A stretch of DNA of 64,000 nt from Sphingobacterium griseoflavum (GTDB lineage: Bacteria > Bacteroidota > Bacteroidia > Sphingobacteriales > Sphingobacteriaceae), in contig NZ_BNAF01000004.1 in the NCBI RefSeq assembly GCF_014653155.1, positions 186,001 to 250,000 of the forward strand, written 5' to 3'. The stretch's first letter is position 1. Every line of letters begins with the position of its first letter. A program made the position numbers and the translations under genes. Shown piece after piece: positions 41,932-50,937 of this stretch. Under the pieces are notes generated by a model that ran no database searches, was not told where the DNA came from, and saw only the letters and a program-made list of their open reading frames with translations.

Positions 41932-42576
41932 CTAGGTTAGTTGTTGCATCAATTTATCAAATTCCTCTCTCAAGGTAGCCAGCTGTGCTTCAAGGCTTGC
42001 GACACGTGCTTCCAGCATCTGTGCGTCGTTATCGTTACCTGTGGGCGTTTCATAATCTTCGTCAGTTACTGTTCCCAGCAGATGCATATAGCGCACTTCC
42101 TTTTGTCCGGCTCGCTTAGGTAGCATTTGAACAAAGGGGGGATCCTGCGCTTGCAATCGGTTCAATACTTCCTGCACCTCGTCGATGCTTTCAAAGTCGA
42201 ACAGACGACCGGCGTTGGAGTTGATTTCTCCTGGGGTCATCGGACCTCGTAGTAGTAACAAACATAGGGCTGCCAATTCTTGGGGAATGAGCGGGTATTG
42301 GATAGCCATGTTGTGCTTGTATTTTGTAACCCTACTGCCACCGCCGACTACCGTCGAGATAAGACCACGCTTGCGTAGCGTATCCAACGCCTCGATAATC
42401 GTATGTTCATCATAGGAAACCACAGGTTTTCGGGAAGACTTTTGATTGCAGGCCGCTTGCAAGCTGTTAAGTGTCATAGGGTAATACTCCGGGGTCGTCT
42501 TTGACTTCTCCAAAAGAGAGCCAATTACGCGTAGTTCAACGGCACTCAATATAGGTAAACTCGCTAGGTCGTCCAT
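41932..42576 (-). CDS. YceH family (DUF480) protein
   Basis: 214 residues with the DUF480 pattern: L-S-A-V-E-L-R-V-I-G-S-L-L-E-K at about 10-24, T-P-E-Y-Y-P-M-T-L-N-S-L, A-C-N-Q-K-S-S-R-K-P-V near 45, and L-L-L-R-G-P-M-T-P-G-E-I. The fold is a pair of winged-helix domains, followed here by a C-terminal coiled coil (V-A-S-L-E-A-Q-L-A-T-L-R-E-E-F). A DNA-binding role is likely from the fold but not established. I use ATG 42576; the longer start at 42633 adds an atypical N-terminus. Confidence 0.88.
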   Translation of the reverse strand: MDDLASLPILSAVELRVIGSLLEKSKTTPEYYPMTLNSLQAACNQKSSRKPVVSYDEHTIIEALDTLRKRGLISTVVGGGSRVTKYKHNMAIQYPLIPQELAALCLLLLRGPMTPGEINSNAGRLFDFESIDEVQEVLNRLQAQDPPFVQMLPKRAGQKEVRYMHLLGTVTDEDYETPTGNDNDAQMLEARVASLEAQLATLREEFDKLMQQLT

Positions 42577-42726
42577 TTTTTCTAAATTAATTTGGTCTAT
42601 TTTTCGAAGATAAAAAAAATATATAGTTTTCAAAATTTAAATAGCCATGAGACAAGACCCTTATTAAAATGAGTTTTCTAGCCTTAAATCTTTTAGTAAA
42701 TTCGCGATAAACAAAATAGGTAAACT

Positions 42727-43632
42727 GTGTTACGCATTGCACACCATCCGGCATACATACATCCGCTTCGCGAGGGGCATCGTTTTCCGATGCTGAAATA
42801 TGAGCTTATTCCTGCACAGCTTTTGCATGAAGGGGTTGTCTCGGCTGCGAACTTTTTCATACCCGGCCTGGCTCAGCAGGCAGACATCTTGCTGGCGCAT
42901 GACGACAGGTATGTGAAGGCTTTGCTGGACTTGACATTGGATCCAAGGATGGTAAGGCGCATTGGCTTTCCGCTGTCGAAAGGATTAGTGGATAGAGAGC
43001 TTTACCTCGTTGATGGGACTATACAAGCCAGTATGTTTGCGCAGCAATACGGCGTAGCCTTTAATACGGCCGGCGGTACCCACCACGCGGGGCGCGATTT
43101 TGGCGAAGGTTTTTGTTTATTCAATGATCAAGCGGTCGCCGCAGCCTATCTGCTTAACCGTAAGCTAGCAGAACGAATCCTGATCATCGATTTGGATGTG
43201 CATCAGGGAAACGGCACGGCACATATTTTCGCAGGGCACCGGAATATTTTTACGTTTAGTATGCATGGTGACAAAAATTTTCCGTTTGTCAAAGAGCTGT
43301 CGCATATCGACGTTCCGCTACCAGATGGTGTAGGAGACGAAGCTTATTTGAGCCTACTGGAAAGTGAATTAGAACAAGCCCTAGCGAGATACAATCCGGA
43401 TTTTGTGTTTTATCAGGCAGGTGTGGATATTCTGGCGACAGATAAACTGGGCAAGCTGAACATTAGTGAAGAGGGATGCAGGCAGCGTGACAAATTTGTT
43501 TTTGCCGCCTGCCACGAGCGTGGTATTCCGGTACAGGTAAGTATGGGCGGAGGATATTCCGTGCACATCAAGGATATCGTTAATGCCCATGTCAATACTT
43601 ATAAAACTGCAATAGAAGTGTTCGGCTTTTAA
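42727..43632 (+). CDS. Histone-deacetylase-family zinc deacetylase
   Basis: 301 residues of the HDAC/acetoin-utilisation/APAH superfamily. Landmarks: G-G-T-H-H-A-G near 118 with the catalytic His pair, D-L-D-V-H-Q-G-N-G-T-A near 157 with zinc ligands, and Q-A-G-V-D near 231, followed by G-G-G-Y. It would remove acetyl groups from small molecules (polyamines, acetoin-like) or proteins; the substrate is not clear. The start is GTG at 42727, bounded upstream by an in-frame stop, with no ATG that keeps the N-terminal block. Confidence 0.87.
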   Translation: MLRIAHHPAYIHPLREGHRFPMLKYELIPAQLLHEGVVSAANFFIPGLAQQADILLAHDDRYVKALLDLTLDPRMVRRIGFPLSKGLVDRELYLVDGTIQASMFAQQYGVAFNTAGGTHHAGRDFGEGFCLFNDQAVAAAYLLNRKLAERILIIDLDVHQGNGTAHIFAGHRNIFTFSMHGDKNFPFVKELSHIDVPLPDGVGDEAYLSLLESELEQALARYNPDFVFYQAGVDILATDKLGKLNISEEGCRQRDKFVFAACHERGIPVQVSMGGGYSVHIKDIVNAHVNTYKTAIEVFGF

Positions 43633-43716
43633 TTTTAAGCTATTGCGTGCAACCGGTGATTTTTCTCATAACACTTTGTATTTTTAAATTTTAATTTTGA
43701 CTTTTTAATTTTCTTC

Positions 43717-44778
43717 ATGTTTTTTCACCAAGACGCTACATTCGAACAACTGTCTATCCATCGGGTCGGTAACAAAACTCAAGATGAGTTTTATATCCTG
43801 TCTGATAATCCCATTGACCTGAGTCAAGACGAGGTCTTACCTGATCTATTGATGCAATATTTTATGAAGCCTTTTGGCAAGGCAAACGAAGTATATCGAT
43901 TCTACCATCCGAATGATGATCTGCAATTGAATGAGGTTTACTACTTCAGCAAGCAGTTCTTTGCTGGTAAAATCGCCTTTCACGATATGTCGCAGCAGCT
44001 GGCTAAACATCTGTACGAAGTGTCGGAACATCCGAAAATAAAAGGAGGGGAGCTATATATCGTAGCCCTTAAAAATGTACAGATGGAAGGGGAGGACCAC
44101 GATGCTATCGGTATTTTTAAGTCGGAGAACAAGGAGGCGTATTTAAAGGTATACCCTAATGGCGAAGGCTTTGACCTTGATTATGAACAAGAAGCGATCA
44201 ATATCAACAAGCTGGATAAAGGCGTGGTGATCGTGAATGTCGAAGAGGAAGAAGGTTACAAAGTGCTGGTTGTTGACCAAACGAACCAATCGGAAGCCGT
44301 ATATTGGAAAGACGATTTTCTAAAAATCCGGACGCGCAATGATAGCTATCAGCAAACGGGAAGCATAATGAAGGTGTATAAAAAATTTGTTAACGAAAAG
44401 CTCGACGAGGTATTTGAGTTGGAAAGTGCGGATAAAATCGACCTGTTAAATCGCTCGATGAACTATTTCAAAACCAAAGATACTTTTGACCAAAGCGAAT
44501 TTGAGGAGGAGGTCATTGCCAATCCAGATGCGGTATCACTTTTCAAAACGTATCAACAAAATTTCGAGGAGGAATTTGATACATCATTCCAGTCCAGTTT
44601 TGAGATCGCTGCTCCCGCGGTGAAAAAAATGGCTTCCGCTTATAAATCCGTTGTCAAACTGGATAAAAACTTCCATATCTATATCCATGGCAAACGGGAT
44701 TATCTAGAAACTGGATTCGATGAAGAGCGAGGGCTACATTACTATAAGCTGTATTTTGAAAACGAAACGCAATCCTAA
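43717..44778 (+). CDS. Nucleoid-associated protein (NdpA/YejK-like)
   Basis: 353 residues of the 37-kDa nucleoid-associated protein family, acidic and soluble. Typical features are the start with H-R-V-G-N-K near residue 16, the L-L-x-Q-Y-F block near 46, F-A-G-K-I-A-F-H near 85, and a long C-terminal half with D-K-N-F-H-I-Y-I-H-G. The family binds the nucleoid in gamma-proteobacteria; in Bacteroidota its role is unproven. Its 3' end overlaps the next gene if that gene starts at ATG 44720. Confidence 0.82.
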   Translation: MFFHQDATFEQLSIHRVGNKTQDEFYILSDNPIDLSQDEVLPDLLMQYFMKPFGKANEVYRFYHPNDDLQLNEVYYFSKQFFAGKIAFHDMSQQLAKHLYEVSEHPKIKGGELYIVALKNVQMEGEDHDAIGIFKSENKEAYLKVYPNGEGFDLDYEQEAININKLDKGVVIVNVEEEEGYKVLVVDQTNQSEAVYWKDDFLKIRTRNDSYQQTGSIMKVYKKFVNEKLDEVFELESADKIDLLNRSMNYFKTKDTFDQSEFEEEVIANPDAVSLFKTYQQNFEEEFDTSFQSSFEIAAPAVKKMASAYKSVVKLDKNFHIYIHGKRDYLETGFDEERGLHYYKLYFENETQS

Positions 44779-45856
44779 CACAACCTGGTCTAGGCGTATT
44801 AAACGCCAGTATGTTATTATTGCAGCACTGCTGCCGATCATGTTTCTTTTGGAGCTGCTCAAACAATATCCAGGTGCCGTTGAGCAGTACTACAGCCAAG
44901 GCTTTTATCCTTGGTTTTCCTATTTGCCAAAATGGCTTGTCGGCTGGATACCCTTTAGTGTTGGTGACCTGTTCTACATCGTAGCATTGCTTTCTTTTCT
45001 ATTCTTACTTGTGCGCGCGATCGTGAGGCTATCCAGAAGGCAGTGGCAAGGGGCTTGGCTGTGCGCATTACGTGTTTTTACTTGCAGCGTGCTGCTGTAC
45101 GGCTATTTCTATGTGAGTTGGGGGATGAATTATTACCGTATACCGCTGCAGGTACAGCTTCAATTGCAGGTGGATAGCTTAGACCAACACGATTATTTAG
45201 ACATATTGGATCGTTATATTGACACGTTAAATAAACTACGGGCTCAGATCGATACGACCGCACTGGACAGAGCGCACGTGCAGGAAGAATTAGCTACGAT
45301 GATGAAGCAGAAGGTTGAATTCCTGCCTATGCTGTCTCGCACACAGGTGCGCGCTAAAAATCCGCTGTCAAGCGAGATGGTCTCTTATTTCACGGTCACG
45401 GGTTACCTCAACCCTTTTACGCAGGAGGTGCAGGTAAACGCAGTAGCGCCTAGCACCTCGTATCCGTTCACGGTGGTACACGAACTGGCACACCAAATGG
45501 GGATAGGTTTTGAAGACGAATGTAATTTTATCGCTTTTTTAGCGCTACACGATCACAGCAATTTACGCTACCGATATGCGGCCTACTACGAAACTGTAGC
45601 ATATCTGTTGCGACCGCTTTATTTTCAAGATGAACAGCAGTACCGTGCCTATGCAAACAAACTGACGGGTGCTGTGAAGAAAGATTACCTTGTTGACCGT
45701 TTGTTTTGGCAACGTTATCGTGGTCCTGTCGATCGCTTGATGGGCTTTTTCTACGGGAATTACTTGAAACATAACAATCAACCAGAAGGGGTGGCGCGCT
45801 ACTCGTTGATGTCTCGCCTAGTCGTGGCTTGGGATAAAAGCCATCCGGTCGAATAA
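44720..45856 (+). CDS. DUF3810 membrane protein with a zinc-peptidase motif
   Basis: About 370 residues. Three hydrophobic segments in the first 140 residues (Y-V-I-I-A-A-L-L-P-I-M-F-L-L; F-Y-I-V-A-L-L-S-F-L-F-L-L; a third near 115), then a soluble domain with H-E-L-A-H-Q, a thermolysin-like H-E-x-x-H zinc site, and F-E-D-E-C-N-F downstream as possible third ligand. The family is DUF3810, uncharacterised; a membrane-bound peptidase is inferred. The ATG at 44720 lies inside the upstream gene (59-nt overlap); TTG at 44756 is an alternative start. Confidence 0.82.
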   Translation: MKSEGYITISCILKTKRNPNTTWSRRIKRQYVIIAALLPIMFLLELLKQYPGAVEQYYSQGFYPWFSYLPKWLVGWIPFSVGDLFYIVALLSFLFLLVRAIVRLSRRQWQGAWLCALRVFTCSVLLYGYFYVSWGMNYYRIPLQVQLQLQVDSLDQHDYLDILDRYIDTLNKLRAQIDTTALDRAHVQEELATMMKQKVEFLPMLSRTQVRAKNPLSSEMVSYFTVTGYLNPFTQEVQVNAVAPSTSYPFTVVHELAHQMGIGFEDECNFIAFLALHDHSNLRYRYAAYYETVAYLLRPLYFQDEQQYRAYANKLTGAVKKDYLVDRLFWQRYRGPVDRLMGFFYGNYLKHNNQPEGVARYSLMSRLVVAWDKSHPVE

Positions 45857-45892
45857 AAACAGAAGCGAGCCTTTCTCCGTGCTTCTGTTTTT
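45855..45892. terminator. Bidirectional terminator
   Basis: AAAAACAGAAGC pairs perfectly with GCTTCTGTTTTT, with A/T runs in the arms, between the convergent DUF3810 and MFS genes. Confidence 0.88.
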
Positions 45893-45896
45893 ATTG

Positions 45897-47057
45897 TCAC
45901 ACGTTCATCTTGGCGCGGACCACCTTAACCCAAAAAGTGTAAGCCAAAACAGCACCTGTGGCCGCCATCACCACACCGATCAAAGAAGGGTAATTGTAGG
46001 CATAGCCCAAGCTGATGGGAATAGCGCCCAAATAGGCTCCAAGTGTGTTTCCTATGTTAAAGCTAGCCTGCCCTCCTGCAGCGGCAAAGGTTTCGGCACC
46101 CTTTGCATTATTGATCAGCATCATCTGTAGCGGAGAACCGATGGAAAAAGATATCATACCCGTAATGAAAGCCATTGGATAAGCTAAAGCGGTGATATGG
46201 GCCGTGAAAAACACGACAACCAAACAAATGGACATCGCCGAAAAACTTAATATGGCCGCCTTCGAGGGCGAAATGGTGTCGGAGAGCTTCCCACCAACGA
46301 TATTTCCGAAAAACATGCCTAAACCTATCAGTACCATGATGATCGGCACACGATCGGCATCGAGCTTTGAAACAAAGGTGACGAGCGGCGCGATATAGGA
46401 GATCCAAGCAAAAAGTCCGCCAGTCCCGATAGCAATAACGGCCACCATTAACCAAGCATCCCAACGTCCAAAATAGCCGATCTGCTTCCTAATGTTTCCA
46501 TCTTGGTTGGCTTCCATCTTGGGCATCCAAAAATAAATGGCCAAAAAGGTGACGAGCCCCAGTAGGCTGATCACCCCATAGGTGATGCGCCAAGAGTAAT
46601 GATGGCCTACGTAGGTACCTAGTGGAACACCAGCTAGGTTAGCGATGGTCATACCGGTAAACATCATGGATATCGCTTGTGCTTCCTTGCCCGGTTTAAC
46701 CAATCTTGCTGCGACCACCGATCCTACACCGAAAAACGCACCATGAGGTAGCCCTGCAATAAAACGGGAGGTTAACAGTAGGATCTTGTTTGGCGCGATG
46801 GCAAAGATGCCATTGAAGACAAAAAAGAGTAACATCAAAAAAAGCAACACGCGCTGCGGCGAATATTGGGACGTAAACGCAACGAGCGTGGGCGCGCCAA
46901 CGACGACTCCCAGTGCATACAATGCGATCAGATTACTGGCAGTAGGGATATCTATACGTAAATCTTTCGCAATGTCGGGAAGGATACCCATCATGGTAAA
47001 TTCTGTCATACCGATGGCCAATCCACCAAGGGCTAAGGCGATTAGTGCTTTGTTCAT
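45897..47057 (-). CDS. MFS exporter of the AraJ/DHA1 type
   Basis: 386 residues, about 12 membrane segments. The start A-L-A-L-G-G-L-A-I-G-M-T-E-F-T-M-M-G-I-L-P at 7-27 and G-L-P-H-G-A-F-F-G-V-G near 105 are typical of the AraJ/YdhP group of efflux proteins for drugs or sugars. Substrate unknown. A TACATTTG box lies 21 nt upstream of the ATG on the minus strand, though no -33 element is clear. It stands alone. Confidence 0.88.
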   Translation of the reverse strand: MNKALIALALGGLAIGMTEFTMMGILPDIAKDLRIDIPTASNLIALYALGVVVGAPTLVAFTSQYSPQRVLLFLMLLFFVFNGIFAIAPNKILLLTSRFIAGLPHGAFFGVGSVVAARLVKPGKEAQAISMMFTGMTIANLAGVPLGTYVGHHYSWRITYGVISLLGLVTFLAIYFWMPKMEANQDGNIRKQIGYFGRWDAWLMVAVIAIGTGGLFAWISYIAPLVTFVSKLDADRVPIIMVLIGLGMFFGNIVGGKLSDTISPSKAAILSFSAMSICLVVVFFTAHITALAYPMAFITGMISFSIGSPLQMMLINNAKGAETFAAAGGQASFNIGNTLGAYLGAIPISLGYAYNYPSLIGVVMAATGAVLAYTFWVKVVRAKMNV

Positions 47058-47237
47058 GTGATATCTGCGTGAGACGGCAAATGTAAGCTTTATTGAGGAA
47101 TGCGGCTAATTAATTTTCCATGAATCTTTGCGGTAGCTGTATGGTTGTGCTGCAAATTTTTTGATGGATTCCTTGTGATTAAATCCGCCTTATTAATTAA
47201 CTTTATGCCTTAATGTGTAACCCTAAGTTCAAATTTT

Positions 47238-48359
47238 ATGTTTTGTAAACCATCCGTATGTTTTTTTTATGTTTTATCGGTGCTTGCCGTCGCTTTTTCT
47301 TGCAAACAAGCGGATAAAACAAAGGAAAAATCCAGTAAAGCCCCAGAAAAGCTTGTGCTGACGGAAGAAAAAGCAAAAGTCATATTTGCGCTTCCTACGC
47401 ATTGTTTGACCGTGGAGTACCCGAACAAAATGGGGGAGGTGCTCGGGAGTGCCTCCGATTTAAAAACACCAAAAGCCTTACGTCCGATTTTCTACGGCTG
47501 CTTTGACTGGCATTCGTCCGTACATGGCTACTGGTCTATCGTTCGTTTACTGAAAAAGTTTCCGCATCTCGATGCGGATGGTATGGTTCGGCAACAACTG
47601 AAAAGACATATCACCATCGAAAATTTATCCGTTGAGCTTGCTTTCTTCAACGATAAAAACAACCTGAGCTTCGAGCGTACCTACGGTTGGGCTTGGTTAA
47701 TGAAACTACAGCAGGAATTGCGTTCCTGGGATGATCCGGATGCCAAGCAATGGGCAGCGGTGCTGCAGCCCCTAGCCGATTTGTTGTCCCAACGTACGCA
47801 AGTTTACCTGACGAAGTTGGTTTATCCTATACGTACAGGCCAGCATGAAAACACCGCATTCAGTTTGACGCTCATGTACGAGTATGCCGAAGCGGTGGAC
47901 GATCGGGATCTACTGAATGCGATAAAAACAAACAGTGTACGTCTTTTTGAAAATGATAAAAATTGCGATCTCGCCTACGAGCCTAGTGGATCGGATTTTC
48001 TTTCTCCCTGCTTGGAAGAAGCTTATCTGATGAGCAAGATTTTGGCGAAGGACGCCTATCAACCATGGTTGCGCAACTTTATGCCTGTACTGTTCGAAGA
48101 AGAGGTAGACGTGTTGCAGCCCGGTATCGTCAGTGATCGTACAGATGGCAAACTTGTGCACCTTGATGGTTTGAATTTTAGTCGCGCCAACTGCTTGTAC
48201 GGGATCGGAAACGCTATTCCTGAACTGCAAGCGAACCTAATTCCGTTGGCCAATCGGCATATTGAGTTTTCGCTTAAGAATATTTCCAACGACGATTATA
48301 TGGGCAGCCATTGGCTGGGGACATTCGCCCTACTCGCACTGTCCAACGCCAGCCTTTAA
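47238..48359 (+). CDS. DUF2891 lipoprotein
   Basis: 373 residues. Lipoprotein signal with hydrophobic stretch and lipobox A-F-S-C22, then K-Q-A-D-K. The body has the DUF2891 motifs F-Y-G-C-F-D-W-H-S-S-V-H-G-Y-W at about 86-100, R-T-Y-G-W-A-W-L near 151, and H-E-N-T-A-F near 208, an (alpha/alpha)-barrel-like pattern rich in Trp and His. The family has no assigned function; the conserved D-W-H-S and Y-G-W-A-W segments suggest a carbohydrate-active fold, which is inference. Confidence 0.85.
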   Translation: MFCKPSVCFFYVLSVLAVAFSCKQADKTKEKSSKAPEKLVLTEEKAKVIFALPTHCLTVEYPNKMGEVLGSASDLKTPKALRPIFYGCFDWHSSVHGYWSIVRLLKKFPHLDADGMVRQQLKRHITIENLSVELAFFNDKNNLSFERTYGWAWLMKLQQELRSWDDPDAKQWAAVLQPLADLLSQRTQVYLTKLVYPIRTGQHENTAFSLTLMYEYAEAVDDRDLLNAIKTNSVRLFENDKNCDLAYEPSGSDFLSPCLEEAYLMSKILAKDAYQPWLRNFMPVLFEEEVDVLQPGIVSDRTDGKLVHLDGLNFSRANCLYGIGNAIPELQANLIPLANRHIEFSLKNISNDDYMGSHWLGTFALLALSNASL

Positions 48360-48388
48360 ATTGATCCCAAGTAAGAATTGTTATGCTG

Positions 48389-48655
48389 CTACTGCCGCAA
48401 CGGTATCAGGACATTGTTCTCCAAACGAAGTTTCACAATTTGGATGCTGCTGAAACCATCCTCTCTGGAAATAATCGGCGAAAGATCAATCCCTTTTTTT
48501 ACCAAGGCTGTGAGAATCGCATGGCGGAATGTAGACCGCGAGGTACCCCAGCCGTCACGATCCACAATGTCGTTATTAATAGTAATTAGCTCTGTAATAC
48601 TGTAGTTATTGAACTGTTCTTGAAGGTGTTTTGATAAAGGAAGTATCGTTGACAT
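48389..48655 (-). CDS. Hypothetical protein, 88 residues
   Basis: I do not recognise it. The protein is amphipathic and helical (L-S-K-H-L-Q-E-Q-F-N-N-Y-S-I-T-E-L near the start; F-R-H-A-I-L-T-A-L-V-K-K-G-I-D-L in the middle). The ATG at 48655 is preferred over the one 27 nt upstream. It ends 29 nt from the convergent DUF2891 stop. The frame on the other strand is less protein-like. Confidence 0.5.
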   Translation of the reverse strand: MSTILPLSKHLQEQFNNYSITELITINNDIVDRDGWGTSRSTFRHAILTALVKKGIDLSPIISREDGFSSIQIVKLRLENNVLIPLRQ

Positions 48656-48974
48656 ACAATTTAAAATTAAAGGTTTAACCATAAATTGTATTCAGAAACT
48701 ACTAGGTTGAAAACGTTATAAGATCTTTTGGCTCTTTACCCGTATTATTTAACCACCGCGGTGACGACACTCGGTTGGTATTGCCGAAGCAATTCTGAAT
48801 ACTCTACAAAATTAGTAGTCTTTTTTGAAATTCCAAATTTTTTGCACATAAAATGCAAAGTCGTCAGTTTTTTGTGCGCCTAACGTCAGCAAACTGTCAT
48901 CCTGTCTGCAAAAGTCTTTTTGGAATATTACTTGTAGATCGTTCAACATTAAATAGATAAAAACATCATAGTAT
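48656..48974. other. Intergenic region upstream of htpG
   Basis: No gene is seen. It holds a perfect palindrome CACCGCGGTG at 48754-48763 and an inverted repeat TTTGCA-N7-TGCAAA at 48841-48859. No CIRCE-type heat-shock operator and no two-box promoter are evident for htpG. Confidence 0.4.
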
Positions 48975-50861
48975 ATGCAAGAAAAAGGTAGTATTTCGAT
49001 TCACACGGAGAATATCTTCCCGGTGATCAAAAAATTTCTCTATTCGGATAACGAGATTTTTTTACGGGAGTTGGTTTCCAACGCGGTGGATGCATCGCAA
49101 AAAATTAAACGTTTATCATCATTGGGCCAGTTCCAAGGTGAGTTGGGTGATTTGACGGTGGATGTTAAATTTGACGAAGCAGCGAAGACGATCACGATTT
49201 CTGATCGTGGTATTGGAATGACCGCTGACGAGATTAAAAAATACATCAATCAGATAGCTTTCTCTGGAGCAACAGAGTTCATGGAGAAATTCAAAGAAGC
49301 AAATGATGCGAATGAGATCATCGGTCGTTTTGGTTTGGGTTTCTACTCGGCGTTCATGGTGGCCGATCGTGTAGAAATCGAGTCTCTTTCATACCAAGAA
49401 GGGGCAGAACCTGCACACTGGACATGCGATGGCAGTACCTCTTATGAAATTTCGGAAGGCAGCCGCACCGATCGCGGTACAGATATTATCCTACATGTCA
49501 ATGAGGAGTCGGCCGAGTTCTTAAATAAGAGCCGTTTAGGCGATATACTGAACAAGTATGCACGCTTTTTGCCTGTTCCGGTTCGCTTCGGTACCAAAAC
49601 GGAATCGCAGCCCGATGGGGAAGACGAAGAGGGAAAGCCGAAATATACTTCTGTTGATGTCGATAACATCATCAATAACACCAATCCTGCTTGGACGAAA
49701 GCGCCTTCAGAATTGAAAGATGAAGACTATTTGGCCTTCTATCGTGAACTCTATCCGCATTCCATGGATGAGCCTTTGTTTTGGATTCACTTAAATGTTG
49801 ATTATCCTTTTAATCTAACGGGTATACTATACTTCCCGAAGGTGAAGAACGAGATGGAAATCCAGCGCAACAAAATCCAGCTTTATTCGCGTCAAGTATT
49901 TATCACGGATGAAGTAAAAGATATTGTGCCAGAATTTTTGATGCTATTGCAAGGTGTTATTGATTCGCCAGATATTCCTTTAAATGTTTCCCGTTCTTTC
50001 TTGCAGGCCGATAGCAATGTGAAGAAAATCAACAACTACATTACCAAAAAAGTTGCGGATAAATTGAACGAACTATTCAAGGCAGATCGTAAAAACTTTG
50101 AGGAAAAATGGAATGACATCGCGCTTTTTATTAAGTATGGTATGTTGAGCGATGAGAAATTTGCGGAGAAAGCGAACGACTTTTGCCTGTTGAAGAATAC
50201 CGAGGCAGCAAGCTACACCTTGAAGGAGTATTATGAGAAGGTTAAGGATATCCAAGTGGACAAAGATGGCAACATTATTTATCTCTACACCAACGACCCG
50301 GCACAGCAAGATGGTTTCATTGGCTCGGTAAAAGCTAAAGGTTACGATGTGTTGGTGCTGGATGGCCCATTGGACACGCACTTTACCAGTTATTTAGAGC
50401 AAAAAGGCGGAGAAAAAGTGCAAGCGAAGCGCGTGGATGCGGATGTGGTCGATAAGTTAATTCCAAAGGAGGAGCAACAGACCCTAACGCTTTCGGAGGA
50501 CGAATCGAAGAAGGCATCAGCAGTCTTTGAAAAAGCCATTGCTCGAGCAGATATGAAGGTCGAGGTTGATGCCTTAGCAGCAGACGATCTACCGGTTGCC
50601 GTTACTATTGACGAGTTTATGCGTCGTATGAAGGATATGGCGAAAACAGGAGGCGGAATGGGCTTCTATGGGACGTTGCCAGATAACTATAAAGTGACCG
50701 TCAACGGAAACCATCCCCTGATAAAACGTATTATCGATAGCGGTGAAGATGAAGGTGAGAAACTTGCAAAACAGGCTTTTGATTTGGCTTTGCTGTCAAG
50801 AGGCCTCTTAACCGGAGCAGACCTGACTTCGTTTGTCAAACGTAGCGTAGAGATGATCTAA
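48975..50861 (+). CDS. htpG: Molecular chaperone HtpG (Hsp90)
   Basis: 628 residues. Cytoplasmic ATP-dependent chaperone working as a dimer. The N-terminal GHKL ATPase is clear: F-L-R-E-L-V-S-N-A-V-D-A at about 27-38, D-R-G-I-G-M-T near 76, and G-R-F-G-L-G-F-Y-S-A-F near 117. The middle domain has Y-F-P-K-V-K and P-L-N-V-S-R-S-F-L-Q, and the C-terminal part the dimerisation domain. Length agrees with bacterial HtpG. Single gene, followed by a large hairpin. Confidence 0.96.
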   Translation: MQEKGSISIHTENIFPVIKKFLYSDNEIFLRELVSNAVDASQKIKRLSSLGQFQGELGDLTVDVKFDEAAKTITISDRGIGMTADEIKKYINQIAFSGATEFMEKFKEANDANEIIGRFGLGFYSAFMVADRVEIESLSYQEGAEPAHWTCDGSTSYEISEGSRTDRGTDIILHVNEESAEFLNKSRLGDILNKYARFLPVPVRFGTKTESQPDGEDEEGKPKYTSVDVDNIINNTNPAWTKAPSELKDEDYLAFYRELYPHSMDEPLFWIHLNVDYPFNLTGILYFPKVKNEMEIQRNKIQLYSRQVFITDEVKDIVPEFLMLLQGVIDSPDIPLNVSRSFLQADSNVKKINNYITKKVADKLNELFKADRKNFEEKWNDIALFIKYGMLSDEKFAEKANDFCLLKNTEAASYTLKEYYEKVKDIQVDKDGNIIYLYTNDPAQQDGFIGSVKAKGYDVLVLDGPLDTHFTSYLEQKGGEKVQAKRVDADVVDKLIPKEEQQTLTLSEDESKKASAVFEKAIARADMKVEVDALAADDLPVAVTIDEFMRRMKDMAKTGGGMGFYGTLPDNYKVTVNGNHPLIKRIIDSGEDEGEKLAKQAFDLALLSRGLLTGADLTSFVKRSVEMI

Positions 50862-50893
50862 GCTTATCGTGCACAAGAGCTGGTTAGCTTTCT

Positions 50894-50937
50894 GAAAGTG
50901 GCTAAGGGATACCTGCGGTATCTTTTTAGCCACTTTC
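50894..50937. terminator. Compound hairpin between htpG and the hybrid sensor
   Basis: GAAAGTGGCTAA pairs perfectly (12 bp) with TTAGCCACTTTC, and the loop contains a second stem GATACC-TGC-GGTATC. It lies between convergent genes; T residues are inside the stem, not after it. Confidence 0.7.
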